From positions 115,383,838 to 115,447,837 of the forward strand of contig CM056744.1 in the NCBI GenBank assembly GCA_029851415.1: a stretch of 64,000 nucleotides of DNA, read 5' to 3'. The stretch is from Eretmocerus hayati. Taxonomy: Eukaryota > Arthropoda > Insecta > Hymenoptera > Aphelinidae. A program made the translations under genes and the position numbers. The first letter of the stretch is position 1; each line of letters opens with the position of its first letter. Under the pieces are notes generated by a model. It was not told the origin of the DNA and did not search any database. It saw nothing but the letters and a program-made list of their open reading frames with translations. Positions 1 to 13,400 of the stretch are shown piece after piece.

Positions 1-1272
1 AAAAAAATAAAAAATTTTTTACTCATTTAACAAAAATTGTTTGAGTTTTCGGTTGTGAAGATAACTCGTACAAAACCGTTACGGAACCACGGGAAGGTTC
101 CGGGAATTAATACACAACGCTGTAGATACGTAATCGCTCGCGGAAATTTTTACCTACAACGTTGCTGGTGGGTCGTAGGAACCCCAGGTGAATTACCTTA
201 GGATGCTTTAAGGTTGCGTTAACCTTGAGGTTGCCCTAGTTCCGGGGGAAACCTTCCATGGTACGTTTCGCGAACGAACGGTGTTCAGTGGGTATCTCAA
301 TTGGTTTCGATAATCGAAGAAGATGCCATTTAAACTCCAAGGATGAAGCTGAAAACCTCATGTAATATGTCTGAAATATTACAGATACTTCCTTTCAATA
401 TTGTAAAAATTAATCTTCCTATATATTTCTATATACTTTGATCTAACACATTATTCAGACCGCGAAAGTAAGAATTTGAATGCACATAACGAAACGAATC
501 ATTATCACCAAAATCTTGAATTCTACAACCCTCCAAACTCGTGTCAACATCTACCCTTATCCACACTCAACACAAATACTCACACGCTCCTTTCGACAAT
601 GTCATCTCAGAACAAATGTCCTATCCTCCACCTTCTCTTATACTCTAACCATAGCATTCAGCTCGTTAATCCTCCGCAAGCTGCATCACAAGTTGACCCG
701 TGTCGAAAAAGCGGATGGCGACATGATGAAAGCTGTCCTTACTGTAATACTCGTGTGTTATCACAGACTAAAGCTTTATACCTACGTAGGAGGCTTTCGA
801 ATATCGTGTTATGATTCCGAGTGGAAGAGTATTATATAGAGAAGCTTTGCTGGGCTCTTCTGCAAGAACATTCATCATTCCCATGTGTCTTCCTTTGGAG
901 CTCTCTCTTTACGCTCATTGTTCATGACTGGACTATAGTATCCCTTTTCGACTTCTGCAGTGTTATCAGAATGTAGCTGGGCAAGTTTCTACATCTTTGT
1001 TTCTGTCATACATCAGGGTAGACGAGGCTACTGTTTAGATGGATATTGCACGACATATTATTGTTCAAGAGTCGTGCTGAGAGATGTGATAGGATATGAG
1101 ACGTTATTTTGCTAGGAGGTTATGTTAGGTATGTAGGTATGTCTCGTGATGGTGATTAATACGCGAATGGGTTGAATTCTTGCTGAGATTAATATTGCGA
1201 GTGTCTTTGGGATTTTCTTGTGAGTTTGGCGAGAAGTCTTATGGTCTGATGGATCTTTTCATTACTTCTCAG
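1..1272. other. Gene-free stretch, left edge
   Basis: No convincing exon, RNA gene or repeat is visible. Two overlapping open frames near 476-839 have low-complexity composition, no recognisable domain, and overlap each other in different frames, so they are not annotated. The stretch is AT-rich and ends at the first CCCTGG-ended element. Confidence 0.5.
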
Positions 1273-2654
1273 CCCTGGTAGAAATCTCCCCATAAAATTT
1301 AGACTTGAAACTAAAATATGGCCAAAAAAGATGGACCATATCCGATGACTAATAAATGGCCAATAAATGGGCGACTTCCCAACGGGTTTGGCAATAGTCT
1401 AAAAAATCTAGGCAAAAAGTGGGCAATATGTGATACCCCCATTTCAAGCGCGGAACTCAATTTTTTTGGCTAATAATTGGCTCTATATTGGCTTTGATAT
1501 TTATTCAACGATGTTTCTTTATATTCGTTGTACATAAATTATAACTAAAATATGGCCTTATTTCTGGTCATCTGCTTTTCCGAAAACGGGTATTTACTAA
1601 GGTTATCACTCGCTGTCTGTCAAATATACACTGAATTATAGCTGCACCTAAAGTCTGGACACTAAATAAGCACGCAGGTAACAGCATTTTCGTCACTAAT
1701 TTCTCGCGAAGGGTGTTTGTTAAGTATGTGTCACTTATACATTATCGAATACACCACACTGATATCACATGCAGCAACGCCTCGGAACTGCTTCGATCCA
1801 GCTTCTCGCGCGTGGCATAGCGTCTCCATTCCCACAGCACCAAAATCGCCAGATTTTCGTCACCTCGCAATTACCACCCCCTCGGTGAATAACGATCAAC
1901 ACCCACTGATGAACTCGAAGGTCACGGTTTGTATTCACGTCGACCGTGTTGATGATGCAAGCTGACGACAAAGACTGGCCGCCATTACACGAGGTTAGTC
2001 ACAGCAAACATCGAGTCTAAAAATTCAAGCCAAATTTTGCCCATAATCTGACCTGTCCAAAATGACCAAAAAATGGACTTCTTCTCTGCGCTTGAACGGT
2101 TTGACTCCGATCGACAGGTGGCGCCGTGACAGGATTCGCTTACCCACTGTAGTTTTAGCAACCTCGAGCTTAGATCACGAGCCTGGACTTCTCCTCCGCG
2201 TGCAGTTCCTGATGGGAAACCCCAGGAAACCCGACACATCTTTTGCAAATGATGATTAATGGTTATGGCCCGATCATCCCAGTACTATTGGCTCGTGCAC
2301 GTACGACCTTTTTCCATGATTTATCAGTATCGAAAATAATATATCTAACTAATTCTCTACTCGTCGCTATCAATCATCACTCAAAATTATGTCATGATCT
2401 GACCCATAATATGCCCAAATTTTGTCTAGATAAATTTAGGCCACGAAACTTTGTTTCCCGGTTGGCTAAAAAATATGGCCAAATATTAGATAAAAAATGG
2501 CCAAATAGACTCACTCTATAAATGGTCGATTTATGGCGGAAATATCGTTTCATCCTCGGGTAAAATATGGACAAATTTTTTGGCCATTTTTTGGCTATAG
2601 AAAAATCCATATGGCCAATTTTTAGCCATAAATGAAAGTGGATTTCTACCAGGG
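1273..2654. mobile_element. Non-autonomous element with CCCTGGTAGAAAT terminal inverted repeats
   Basis: The left end reads CCCTGGTAGAAATC (1273-1286) and the right end is its reverse complement (2641-2654). Just inside both ends the sequence is rich in alternating TGGCCA/AAATATGG words (about 1310-1500 and 2440-2640). The same terminus and TGGCC-rich interior occur in the 128 bp MITE at 62864-62991, so both belong to one family. The flanking dinucleotide is AG on both sides, whereas the MITE has TA. No transposase frame is visible, so the 1.38 kb copy is non-autonomous or decayed. The superfamily is not assigned; a 2-bp duplication of TA in the small copy would fit a Tc1/mariner-type mechanism. 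Confidence 0.7.
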
Positions 2655-2656
2655 AG

Positions 2657-5361
2657 TGGTGATTACAATTAGTAGAGGGATGATTGTGGGTCGGGCGCAA
2701 AAGAAAGATGAGTTTCATTATAGGATAGATTCGTCAACGATCTGGTTTTTGTGAACTGGTATTACTCACACATTTTCGAAAACAGTCTTGTATTGAAGTC
2801 TTCACGAGTAATTTGCTGCATCACAGCGAGCAATGATCGCTGAATGATCGTGCTATATTAGTGAAAAATTTTGACTAACCTCTAGTATTTTTGCGGGGAT
2901 CTGATGTCCTTACAGTGCTTTCAGACGATTTTCAATGAGAAGTGGGTGCTGAAGGCTGAGGGTGGAAACCGAGTCATCGGATTTATTCACTGAGCCTCAG
3001 TTAGCCCAACCTAGTTTGAAGAATTGAGTGGAAATTACCGTCGAATTTTGACGTGAAATTAAAGATTCTTTGAGCAAGTCCACGATCAAGATCCAAAAAT
3101 TCTACATGGCCGAGAACCCATGGCAATCTTATTATGTTCATTTTTTTCGTGAGGTTTTCTTTCAAAGCCACATCTTCGAACTTTTTCTGAAGATTATCGG
3201 ATGAACTTTTTGGACTAGCTTGAGATAACCTATTGATGATTGTCTTCCAATTTATTGAGAGAATTTGCGAGACTGTACGAAGTATGACAACCAGGATTGT
3301 AAGTTCAGCGCTTTGTATAGAATTTTTAAGAAAACTGTTGATTAAAATTCTGTATTCAAAAAAGTATACTGGAGGAATTTAGGATATCGATTTCCTTCTT
3401 CGTAAATCAAGAATCGTGCGGTACTTCCAAAAAATTATTTACCCGGAAGAAAGTGCGAGAAATTTTCTCTCGTGGAAATTTTTATGATTAGGCTGTTGAA
3501 CGGGAATTATTCGTTAATATATCACTAAAGATTTGGAATAACCTCCCTCATCGAAGGATTTTCAGCAAAATATATCGATTTTTGGTCACTCGACATCAGC
3601 CTAGCCCCTACACGCTAGAGCAATCTCTCTATCAAAGGACATCGGATTCTCGTATAACTATTTCCCTTCTCATCTCCTTCCACATCTTCCATGTGAATAA
3701 ATAAGAACAATGTCTTCTATCAGCAAATTCTTTCGATCACGATGGACGAAGAGTTAACCACACGTCATCCCTTCTGAATCCCCTGATATACCAAACATGC
3801 AATTCAATATTATCCACAACATTGAGAGCAAATATCAGAAACAGAATCCCAGATGACACCCTCACCACGAATTCCCTTCTGCAATCCACATAGAATTCAA
3901 TATTCGAGGTTAGGTTTACTAGCAGGTGATGCTGGGTAAACAAACACTCCGTGAAAATGCTCAATTCCATTCCTTAACATATATAATAATAATATCTATG
4001 TTTTACCGGATATCGAAAGGAGCAACGGTCTCTGAAATACCTTTCTCATATCTCCTAACCACAAAATACATACATTTCATCCACCCGAATCCATCCCCCC
4101 TCGACCACCTTCCCAAAGTGTTCATCCCTATGGCCACCCCACAACAATATCTCGTATTCTCTGTACATATGAGAATCCAAATTGTTATGCCAACACTTGA
4201 GCTTACCCGGTCGTTTTGCTGGTGGCATATAGTATAACTAGGATATATACCCTTAGGCTGCACATTCACATTCGTCCAGCTAAGCTTGCTCCAGACATAT
4301 AGCTCTTTGCACTCTTAGTATAATGTTTGCTTGGTTGCTCTTGCTTTGAGACAATGCGACGATATCTATATATATATATGATGCTTCTCACACTGTCTCT
4401 TTTTGTCTTTTTTCTAGAGATAACCTCTCAAGCACTGCACGCGTCACTATTTTTCTGTTTTCTCAAATACAATTGTGTGTATGTGTGTGGGTCGGTATGT
4501 GGGTGGGTTATATGGACGGACGGACGCGCGCCAACGAGACATATCCGAAGCTCTTTTTTTTTTTTTCTTTCATCTCTTATGTTGGAATGATGTGTGTTGA
4601 GTGGCTGCCATATTTCTTGTATGTATGGACGTCTTCTTACATTTATACGTTTTGTTGCGATGTTGATGACAGCTGGGGTTGGCTGCATCAGGGGTTGGGA
4701 AGCTTGCACGAGTGAATCCTGATTCGATCAGCGGATGCACGCAATCCATTTTCGTTAGCCTCTCTGCTCTGACGAAACACACGTCTTCATGGTGTATGGT
4801 ATCATTTTCATCATAATAAAGTTGGTTTACGTAACACAGATAGTTTTTCCTGTTTTCTGTCTAGTCTGTCGTTGGGTGATAATGAGGGGGATGAACTTTG
4901 GTTTTCGAGGTTTAGACGGGAGAAATCTTGATGTTTTCGCTCTTCATTCAGACAGGATGCTATTCACTTAAGGTAATTGGGAGATGGACAACGTTGGATC
5001 AATCCGTTAGGAATGAATTAATAAGAAAGAAAGTTTCTTTTTCCATTGAATTTATTCGATGTATATAACTATTCATGTTGCTGATTTGGAAATTCATTGA
5101 ATATCTGTCACAGGGGAGAGAAAACCCATACTTTTTTTCTTGGAAATGATGTCTAATGATGCGAGATTAGATGGTGCCTTGACTCCGTTTCCAAATTTTC
5201 ACATGGAATTTCTTTATACTCTCGGGATATTGATGAAAGTAAGACGAAGGAAAGGCAAGACTATCTTTTTACAATGGGGAAAATATCATAATTAATATAT
5301 TCTAGAACAACGAATAAGTCGACGGTCATCTTAGTTATATAAGTAATCAATTAGATATCAA
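2657..5361. other. Gene-free stretch with low-complexity tracts
   Basis: No supported gene. Simple sequence is present: an AT dinucleotide run near 4362-4379, a TG-rich run at about 4475-4507, and a long T tract near 4553-4569. Open frames at 3737-4715 overlap on both strands and carry no domain. Confidence 0.45.
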
Positions 5362-5724
5362 ATCATATCATTACATGACTCGGCTAATGCAAGCTCATTT
5401 GAATTAACGGATCTGTTGATAAAGTGACATAGATCGATATTGGATTACTCCAATTCGATTTATGTACCTCCAAGGCACCTCGCAATTTGAGTGTCGTAAC
5501 TTGAAGGATTTTGATGGAATTTCAGATACATGAAAAATGAGATGAGTAACGAAAAATTTTTGACTCTACGCTAGATGTTGGTGCGTTTCGTCTTTCGTCC
5601 CCGGATCAGACTCTTCAGGCGGGCTGAAGAGATCCGAGTAGAGGTTGGCCCCCGACGTCACCTAGCCAAAGTGGTTTGATGGTCATGATTAGCTTGCATC
5701 AGCCGAGTCATGTAATAATATGAT
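5362..5724. mobile_element. MITE-like element with TCAA target duplication
   Basis: A terminal inverted repeat of about 37 bp begins ATCATATCATTACATGACTC at 5362 and its inverted copy ends at 5724, with two or three mismatches. The flanks are TCAA on both sides (5358-5361 and 5725-5728), read as a 4-bp target duplication. The 363 bp body has no coding frame. The superfamily is not assigned. Confidence 0.7.
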
Positions 5725-5747
5725 TCAAAATTCCCGCGAACGATAAA

Positions 5748-5774
5748 GTCTCGATCGTATATATCGATCGAGAC
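5748..5774. repeat. Perfect short palindrome
   Basis: Two 10-bp arms, GTCTCGATCG and CGATCGAGAC, flank a 7-bp AT spacer. It sits 20 bp outside the MITE at 5362-5724 and is not part of that element's ends. No function can be given. Confidence 0.7.
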
Positions 5775-5850
5775 AAATATTCATTTCAATCAGATATCAA
5801 GTTTATGTCCATTCAAAATGCTGATATGCCCTTCAATCATTTAGTTTGTA

Positions 5851-6041
5851 TACTACTCTCTTAATTTTTCGAAGTGAACCCACCCCTCCCCCCTTTTGTG
5901 GCAACTCGGAAAGAGTGAGATTCACTCTCACGAAGTGAAAAATTCCATTCGGAGCCCAATGAATCTCTTCCTTTTCGAGTTGCCACAAATGGGAAGAGGG
6001 GGGGGGGGAGGTTCACGCCAAAAAATTAAGAGGATGAGTAG
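5851..6041. repeat. Foldback (inverted repeat) with C/G tracts
   Basis: The two halves are imperfect inverted copies: each has, from outside in, CTCTTAATTTTT, GTGAACC, a C-rich (or G-rich) tract, and TTTGTGGCAACTCG. The right G tract runs 12-13 bases at about 5999-6010. Total length is about 190 bp. This is a MITE-like hairpin without a clear target duplication. Confidence 0.7.
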
Positions 6042-9000
6042 ATAATTATTTCATGCGGGGAAAGGGAGATTTATCTAACAATTTCTTAAATTTTTTAGCC
6101 CTATCAACTCACATACCTGATTAATCCCGTAACCCAATATCGAAGACAAACGGGATGGAATCTTTAATACATTAGGCTACCTTTGAAATTTTGATGAAAA
6201 CTGATGCCTGGTTGAATCTTCATCACCGTATCAAAAGTTGAAGTCTATGAGCAGAGATTCCAACTCTATGGCAAGAATACCATGATATATCAATCGACTC
6301 AACCAATATTCGTCAAATACCTCAAATATGGAACTTTGCCTTCACATAATCACCTAAGAAAGCTGATCTTAAAAACTCGAAATGTTTCAATTTCATTCAG
6401 CAAAGCAGTCTCGCCATCAGTTGCACAAAATGGACCTTAATCGAATCAGTCAAGCTGGCACATTACAACTTTCCATAGAATAAAATTATCTGGAAAAATC
6501 TTACCTTTCCCCAGCATCTCTGATAGGCCACTTGACTCCAACAACCGATAGCTTACGAAACGCAATACTCCTGAAGGGTCTCGTAAAAAATTCTCGGGAT
6601 AATATACCATCCACCAAGACGTTTCCTCTCAACTTCCAGTAAAAATCCACCCTCATCACAAAATACTCACTCTTATATACCATCGATTTCTCGCAGCATA
6701 TCGGTTTTCTTCGCATACATCCGTCAGCACCACGTAAACACCATAAAGTACCGATGATACCAATAGGTCCTTGTACACCTCCTCCTTCACCATATATATA
6801 TAAGCATCATCGTCGCTATCAATTGCCACCCGGATATCTGACGCTAATCCTCAGGGCGGAAATTAATCCCCCCAGAAGCCTCTCTCCTTCCGATTAATTC
6901 GAATCTCAGGCTGTTTACACTCGTGGTTTATTGATATATATATATACGTATACATTTACACACACATATATTACTATATCTGTGCTGGTAGTGGTGCCGA
7001 CAACGAGATGTGTATACGCGATTGGTATAAATCACCCTCGTCTCAGCTGTTACTTGCTTGCACTGACTGTTTGAGATTAGGGGTAAGAGGAAGGGGGGGG
7101 GGGGGTTGGTGGCAGGATATTGGCTCCTTTACCGAGCAATTTTCGAGAGGATAACGAGTTTGATTAAGAAGCTGTTTTTCAGATGCTGCCCCGATTTCGT
7201 CTTTTCTCGTCTTCGAGATTGCAAGCTCCAGAAAGGGGAAGTATGGTAAGGGGGGTTACGAAGGGTAGCAGAATTTTCCACTTCGAGGATATGTGTATAT
7301 ATAAGTGAACGCGATATTTGACGATCGGGTCGAGAGCTGATTTCATTTCCGTTCGAGATGTGGCTGAGCTTTACGAGATTCGAAACTTGAGACTGTTACG
7401 ATGCGGATGTAGACAATTGAACTTTGCCGATAATTCTTGGATGCTTGGATTATTGGTTATCAGGGCTATAATTCATGAAAATATTTTTGGGATATCATAT
7501 GCAGCTAAACTTGGTCGAAGCACGATGCTTAATTAGTGATTAATTCGCAGTTTTCGTGATGATACCTGGGTTTAATTGTGGAATATCTCGTTCTGAGAAG
7601 TTTCAACAAATCTAAATCAACGCAGGGAATACGCTTCTAGCAGTATCAACCTCTGCATTACGAAATTTGGCAAGATTCGGAAATTGGTGAGAATAATTCA
7701 CGACGTCTTTCCTGGCTGATATTATGGAAATAACCTCGTATGAATTGATAAACTGGATCGAAGGATCACGCTCAGATCTGAAGTTCTTCTCGCCCGATCA
7801 CCATACATGTGATGATCAAACAAACTGACCCTGCTTTTATCAAACAAAATTTGGTATTGATATAAATTCCTTACACTTTTGTAAAAATGCTTGAACCTTA
7901 TCAAACGGAATTTCGACTCATCATTGTCAGTTGAGCATTCGTTTTTCAATATATTACGAGCGTCTCGTTTTGATCTTACCCGAGCTATAACCCAAGCTCA
8001 ACAAAAAAGAATACTCATATTTTCAATCTCGATGCCACATTTCGAATAGCCAAGTTCAAGATAGCTGCACAAAACTGCATTGATGACACATTTTTTCTTT
8101 GAAACATCAACTTAAGAGGAATATTTTGAGTATAGATAGCCTATGTGGACGAAAAACAGTAATCAAGTGTGGAAAGGATGACAGATGATAAAAGTGGGAT
8201 TGATTAAAAATTCAAACCGCGTCACAGAATTGGTGAATATGAATGCGCAATGGGACCAATTTTGCTATTCATTCCACGTTTCGTGTTTACCTGTGAGCAC
8301 CCACATCTTTCAACCTAATTTTACGAAATCTCCTCCGAAAAATCTTTTTTTCAATATACCCCATACCGTGTGCAATTTGACCGTCATTATGATCTGACTC
8401 TGGTGTGGCATCCAAAAGCGATGTTTTCCCATTTCAAATGAATTTAGTTCATCCAAGAATCTGAAATGACCGTGGTCCAAAACCAGGAAAAATCGTTTTC
8501 TCATCTTTTCCTACAAGAAAATCGTCTCTTGTTTCCGAAAAGACATTACGACGAGCTGATCATGTCTCAGACAATGGTACACAATGCTTTCATAGCGTGA
8601 TTTATAGCTGATGCGGGCTCTAACGATCGTAATACCTTGTTCACCTGGAATAAAGCCAGAAACGGTCATTCCAGATTTCTCCGCCCTTACAACGACGCAA
8701 CTTTCACTTTTTTTGACACAGAACTGCATCACGGGGCGAATAGACCACCTCCTCACCCACATTATTATCTGACTCCTGATTCTATATGGTCAACCTCCCT
8801 GAATCCGCGCCACACGTCTCGAGCTCCATGACAAAGAACCTCAGCACTCCTAACCTCTATCTCTCTCTATATCCATCTATATCAGTTTAGCTTGCCATCA
8901 GATCAACAAATGAGATTAACTAGCGCATAAACTGTCCTATTCATAACCTTAGATCTTGGAAAACCCTTAAAAAGTCTGCAGTCAGACGCAACTTTCACTT

Positions 9001-9129
9001 TTCCACCCTCGCTTTTCTCTACATATAATACTTTCTGGCACAGAATACAAGTATGTCAGCGGGAGGGTTCCGACAGTCAAACTAACCTCCAAATCTAGCT
9101 TGGCCAAAAATCATTTCTCAAAAGACAGC
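6042..9129. other. Gene-free stretch
   Basis: No supported gene. It holds TA-rich simple repeats near 6798-6813 and 6935-6975 and a run of 13 G at 7093-7105. The remaining open frames are under 90 codons, mostly lack ATG starts, and resemble nothing recognisable. Confidence 0.45.
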
Positions 9130-9131
9130 AT

Positions 9132-9172
9132 GCTTCCGTCGTGTGGTAAACGTATCTTTACGACGGAAGCCG
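9132..9172. repeat. Short hairpin, GCTTCCGTCGT arms
   Basis: GCTTCCGTCGT and the near-complement ACGACGGAAGC flank a spacer of about 18 bp. No flanking duplication or coding context. Confidence 0.5.
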
Positions 9173-10002
9173 AAATCGTTTTCTGTTGCTAGGTTAGCCC
9201 CCGCTGAGTATTGGCCGCACTGGCACCGAAACCGACTTTTTGAGTAGGAGACAAAGTATTATGGTTTAGGTTCATAGGCGTTTCTTGACTCTGCAGTCGC
9301 CACACAGATCATCGAGACTCTATAATATCCCATTACAGAATCGCATATAGCTGGTGTATGCCACATGTGAGGTTAGGATCGTATAATGCATTGTGGACTA
9401 CACGTTTTCTGGTGCAAGATCACGTAGTATGGCTAGATGGTAAAAGAAGGCTACAAGGATACAGAGGCTGGTTTTTGGAGATGCAGATAGTCTGATGGTA
9501 TATGTTGGTTAGAGGCTGCCAGGATACTACTGGAGAACTTGAGGCGAAATGTAGGTCAGGAAGATCAGAGGGCGGAGAGGAATTTTCTTTGGCTCTTCTA
9601 TGCAGATTAATCGTTGATGACAGGACCACCACTCGAGATTTTTTGGCTGCATGCGAGGGCAATACGTGGGGAACAGCTGTGCATATGACTTTGAACTGGA
9701 AGATTTCCTGGAATATCAATCATTTTGACAATGTTTTTGGGGAAGATTGTTTAATCTTGGAATTTAGAGAATTTGCGTATCTATTCTGAATTGGTGATTT
9801 TTTACGATTTCATTTTTCGAAATTTTAAAGATTACATCCAATATCATATATAGACTTATCTAACTTCACTGTTCGGGTTGATCAACTCCAATCACGTATG
9901 AACTGGAGGTGTCAAATGAAACTTTGAGAAGTAAATAATTTGTAAGATAATTCATCAAATTCTATTGGAGATTTTGTCTCTCAGATAAATCTGGAGATAT
10001 TT

Positions 10003-10441
10003 TAGATCGTCCCTTATTGGTACATGATGATGTATAAAATCCCTCCAATCGATCTTGGAGGACTGGGCTTGTGCGTAGATGGAAATATCCATTTTTTGCG
10101 AATTTCCTCATACATTTGCGACATTTTGTGCAGTGGAATTCACTGACCTCTTCAGGCATCAATGCCAATGTTCAAACATTTGTTACATAGACTTATTTGT
10201 CATACACCTGACGTGAAGGTAGAATATTTTTGTTCTACCGATTGAATATTAATTATGTAACAAATTCTTGAAAATTAGCATTGATGCCTGAAGAGGTCAG
10301 TGAATTTCACTGCACGGAACGTCGCAAATATATGAAGAAATTTGCAAAACATGCTTCCTTTCCACCTACACACAACCCCAGTCCTTCAAGATCGATTGAA
10401 GGGATTTTATACAATATTTTGTCCCTCGAGTCCAAGGATCT
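10003..10441. repeat. Long foldback with arms of about 190 bp
   Basis: The left arm (about 10003-10190) and right arm (about 10253-10441) are inverted copies at roughly 75-80% identity around a loop of about 60 bp. Because of this, open frames on opposite strands (near 9962-10168 minus and 10281-10487 plus) give similar peptides sharing MPEEVSEFHC. That similarity comes from the DNA repeat; there is no evidence that it is a gene. Transcription through it would give a hairpin RNA. Confidence 0.75.
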
Positions 10442-10499
10442 CACGATATTGAATCCTAGTGGAATACTTTCATGCATAATTGTATGAGTCAAAGTTAGG

Positions 10500-13400
10500 A
10501 ATTTGTAATATCCTCAATATAAGTTTCAAAAGTTTTCATCAGGGGAGAAATAGTGTGATGAGATACGACTTTCTATCTTTCTGACAGAGTGAGACAATGT
10601 AGAACTTAGATTTAGACCAAAAAAAGCTTGTCCCAAACTTATTAGCTCATATATCTTCGATCAGATGAATGTGAAAAAATTCTCATAGGTTCCATTGTCA
10701 GAGATTGTGCTAGTGGATTTTGCGAAAACAAATCCCACCATTTGAGAGTCCAAGAGGGAATAGGTCGTGAATTGAACATTTTCACAACTACCCCGTCTGA
10801 AGATAAACTTTGAAATACAGAACTCTCACTCAACGCTTTTCCAAAAATCAATGAATCGATCATATCCTCAAATATTGCCTATCAAAGAATCTCGAAAGAA
10901 ACCCAGATGATTTGGTTTCATCACTAAATTCATTCCTAAGAGATAATCTACCTGAATTTTTGTAGTGCGCACAGAAAGCATAACGATGCAGGTACAGAAG
11001 TTCAATCGAGGTGAAACTCCGAATAATTTTCAAGAAAAGTGAGATTTTCGTGTCCAAACTGACCCTCCCCAATCTCTCAAAATTTGACAGACCATCACAG
11101 CACTCATCAAAACCTGTCAAATCAAACATAACAAGATGCCCAACTCACGCTTTTCATAGTGCATCTCTCCTGCATGCAAACTTGAATCCTGAACACCAAC
11201 TCCACCACCTCACCCAAATAACAGAACTACTCGAAACCATCCACAATAATGAAAAACACAAGTGCAGCTCGTCATCTGTCCCAACGATCCGCAGAAAAAA
11301 TAATGAAGGACAATACTTGAAAGGATACACCATAGAGTCTGATGCATTAACTGCATTTAGCATGGGCTCCGCCCTCCATCAGTCGCATCTATTATTCACG
11401 TCTATTGAAGACCCCTCTTTCACCACATAACACTCGCAGGATACGTGGCCTTGACACAAAGACCGAATTTCCCAGCCCGTCTTGAAAAATCGCCCAAATT
11501 TTTAAAAGGAAACGGTTGCGCCTCCTTTCCTCGAACATAACACATAACAGCCTCCAAAATCAGTCCCAGACGACGACACTGGAAATTCGATCCCATGTCA
11601 TAAGGCCCCCAGAAGCTCCGTTTGCTTTTCGCACTTGGAACCTGAGAAATACTGCACCTCGAATTTCATAGCTGTATACAAACATATAACTTGGCACGAT
11701 GCCAAAAAAATCGAATACCCCGTAGGCGGGCGTCTACTTCTGGGCCCAATTTCTGGGAATAGCGGACCCCAGGCATCAGAAACATTAGTCAGACTCTATA
11801 CAGAGTTAATAGGAGGGTCTCGTCAGCTGATGAATTGCGTCTGCTTCATCGGACGAATTATCATGATCGGACCTTGAAGATCGGAATTCGCAACTTATTG
11901 CACATCTACCTCGTTCTTCTTTTTTTTCTTGAGAATTGCAAGGTTTTATTATGTGCCGGAAGGTACACATGAGATCACGATTAAATGATATTCTTAGAGG
12001 GGAAAAAAATCATACGGGAGACTGACGTGTCTTCTGAAGTGACATCACAGGAGCTATTTGGATCGAGAATGGAAAAGATGATGAATACCCCCCGAGCGAA
12101 ATATTCATTATCTTTTTCGCGAAGAGAGCAAGAGTGAGAGCAATGCGTTATGGAGACCTCCAAGATGATTCATTGGTCGAATTTGAATTGCGAATATATG
12201 TAGGACTGTGTATGTATATCGCACGTGGGCAATCTGACGCTCTCGCTCATGAAGATTCTGTATACCAATTTTTCATTCTACACATCTTCCAGAGATGATT
12301 GAATGAATATTTCTAGGATGAGTCGCTTGTCTCGTTTGTGATTCCTGGAGAAAGAATATTACTATTGCATACCGAGTAATTTTTTCTGGATCATTATCTC
12401 AGATTTTGTTCGTTAGAATTCGGATATATCTTTGATGATGTATGACAGCTTAGATGATGATTGAATATATGTTCATTTATCTATGTGGTATGTGGGCCTT
12501 ATAATAGGTATACGCAGGTATAGAATCTGGAATATAATTGAGTACACGTGATTGGAATGAGGATACTTAAATATTCATGGTTACGAGTTGAAAGAAACCG
12601 TCACAAAATATTAGAGATTTGAGGAATTGTTCGAGAATTTCAGGATAGCTATTAATTTGAGGGAAAATTTAGAGGGAAAGGAACATTTATGTATGGATTG
12701 TAGAAAGTTGTAGATGTTTATGCGAGTGTTTAGGTTACATTTTGACTCTGATTCCCAAAAACAGGAAGTGTCTCTTCAATTCTCCCGAATTCCATGGCTA
12801 CTTATTTTTGAGAACTTTCATAACTTTTGATGGAAGAACGAAGACAATTTTCTCTTGTTTCGACTTCTGGCCACTCGAAATGTACTCTTGGCAATTCACT
12901 GAAACTCTTCTAATGTTTTTAAAACACTATTATTTCTTTTGGAGAATACCCTGTTTAAGCTGCTTCGTCTCAAACATTCGCATGATTGCATTTAAGACGT
13001 TGGAAATTTTCGTTCCATTGATTTCTTCTAAACCGCCAAATATTCAGTTTTTCTTAATGAATACTCCTAGATAGCACTCTGTTTTACTTTACAGAATATT
13101 ACCAAGAATATCTTCATAATTCTGGTTATATCCCAGTTTATTTGAAAAATCAGTACACAGTAAGAATATTTCATCTGGCAAAACATTTCTAGAGGATCAA
13201 GACAAAAATGACTTGTTTTATCTTGTAGTATCTCGTTAGTTAGTCGTCCATAAACGAGGTTAAAATATTTTGCTCAACGAGACGGCAAACACTGAATGTT
13301 TTAGCACTCTAGGAATAGCCCCATCACCATTCTCCCATGACAACAGAGCATATATTTTTTTACACCCACATCAACTCGTTTCTATCTCTGCTTTACTCGA

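Noticed and set aside
11011..11430. 139-codon plus-strand open frame
   Set aside because: It starts at GTG, the first ATG is near the end, it shows no domain, and opposite-strand frames overlap it.
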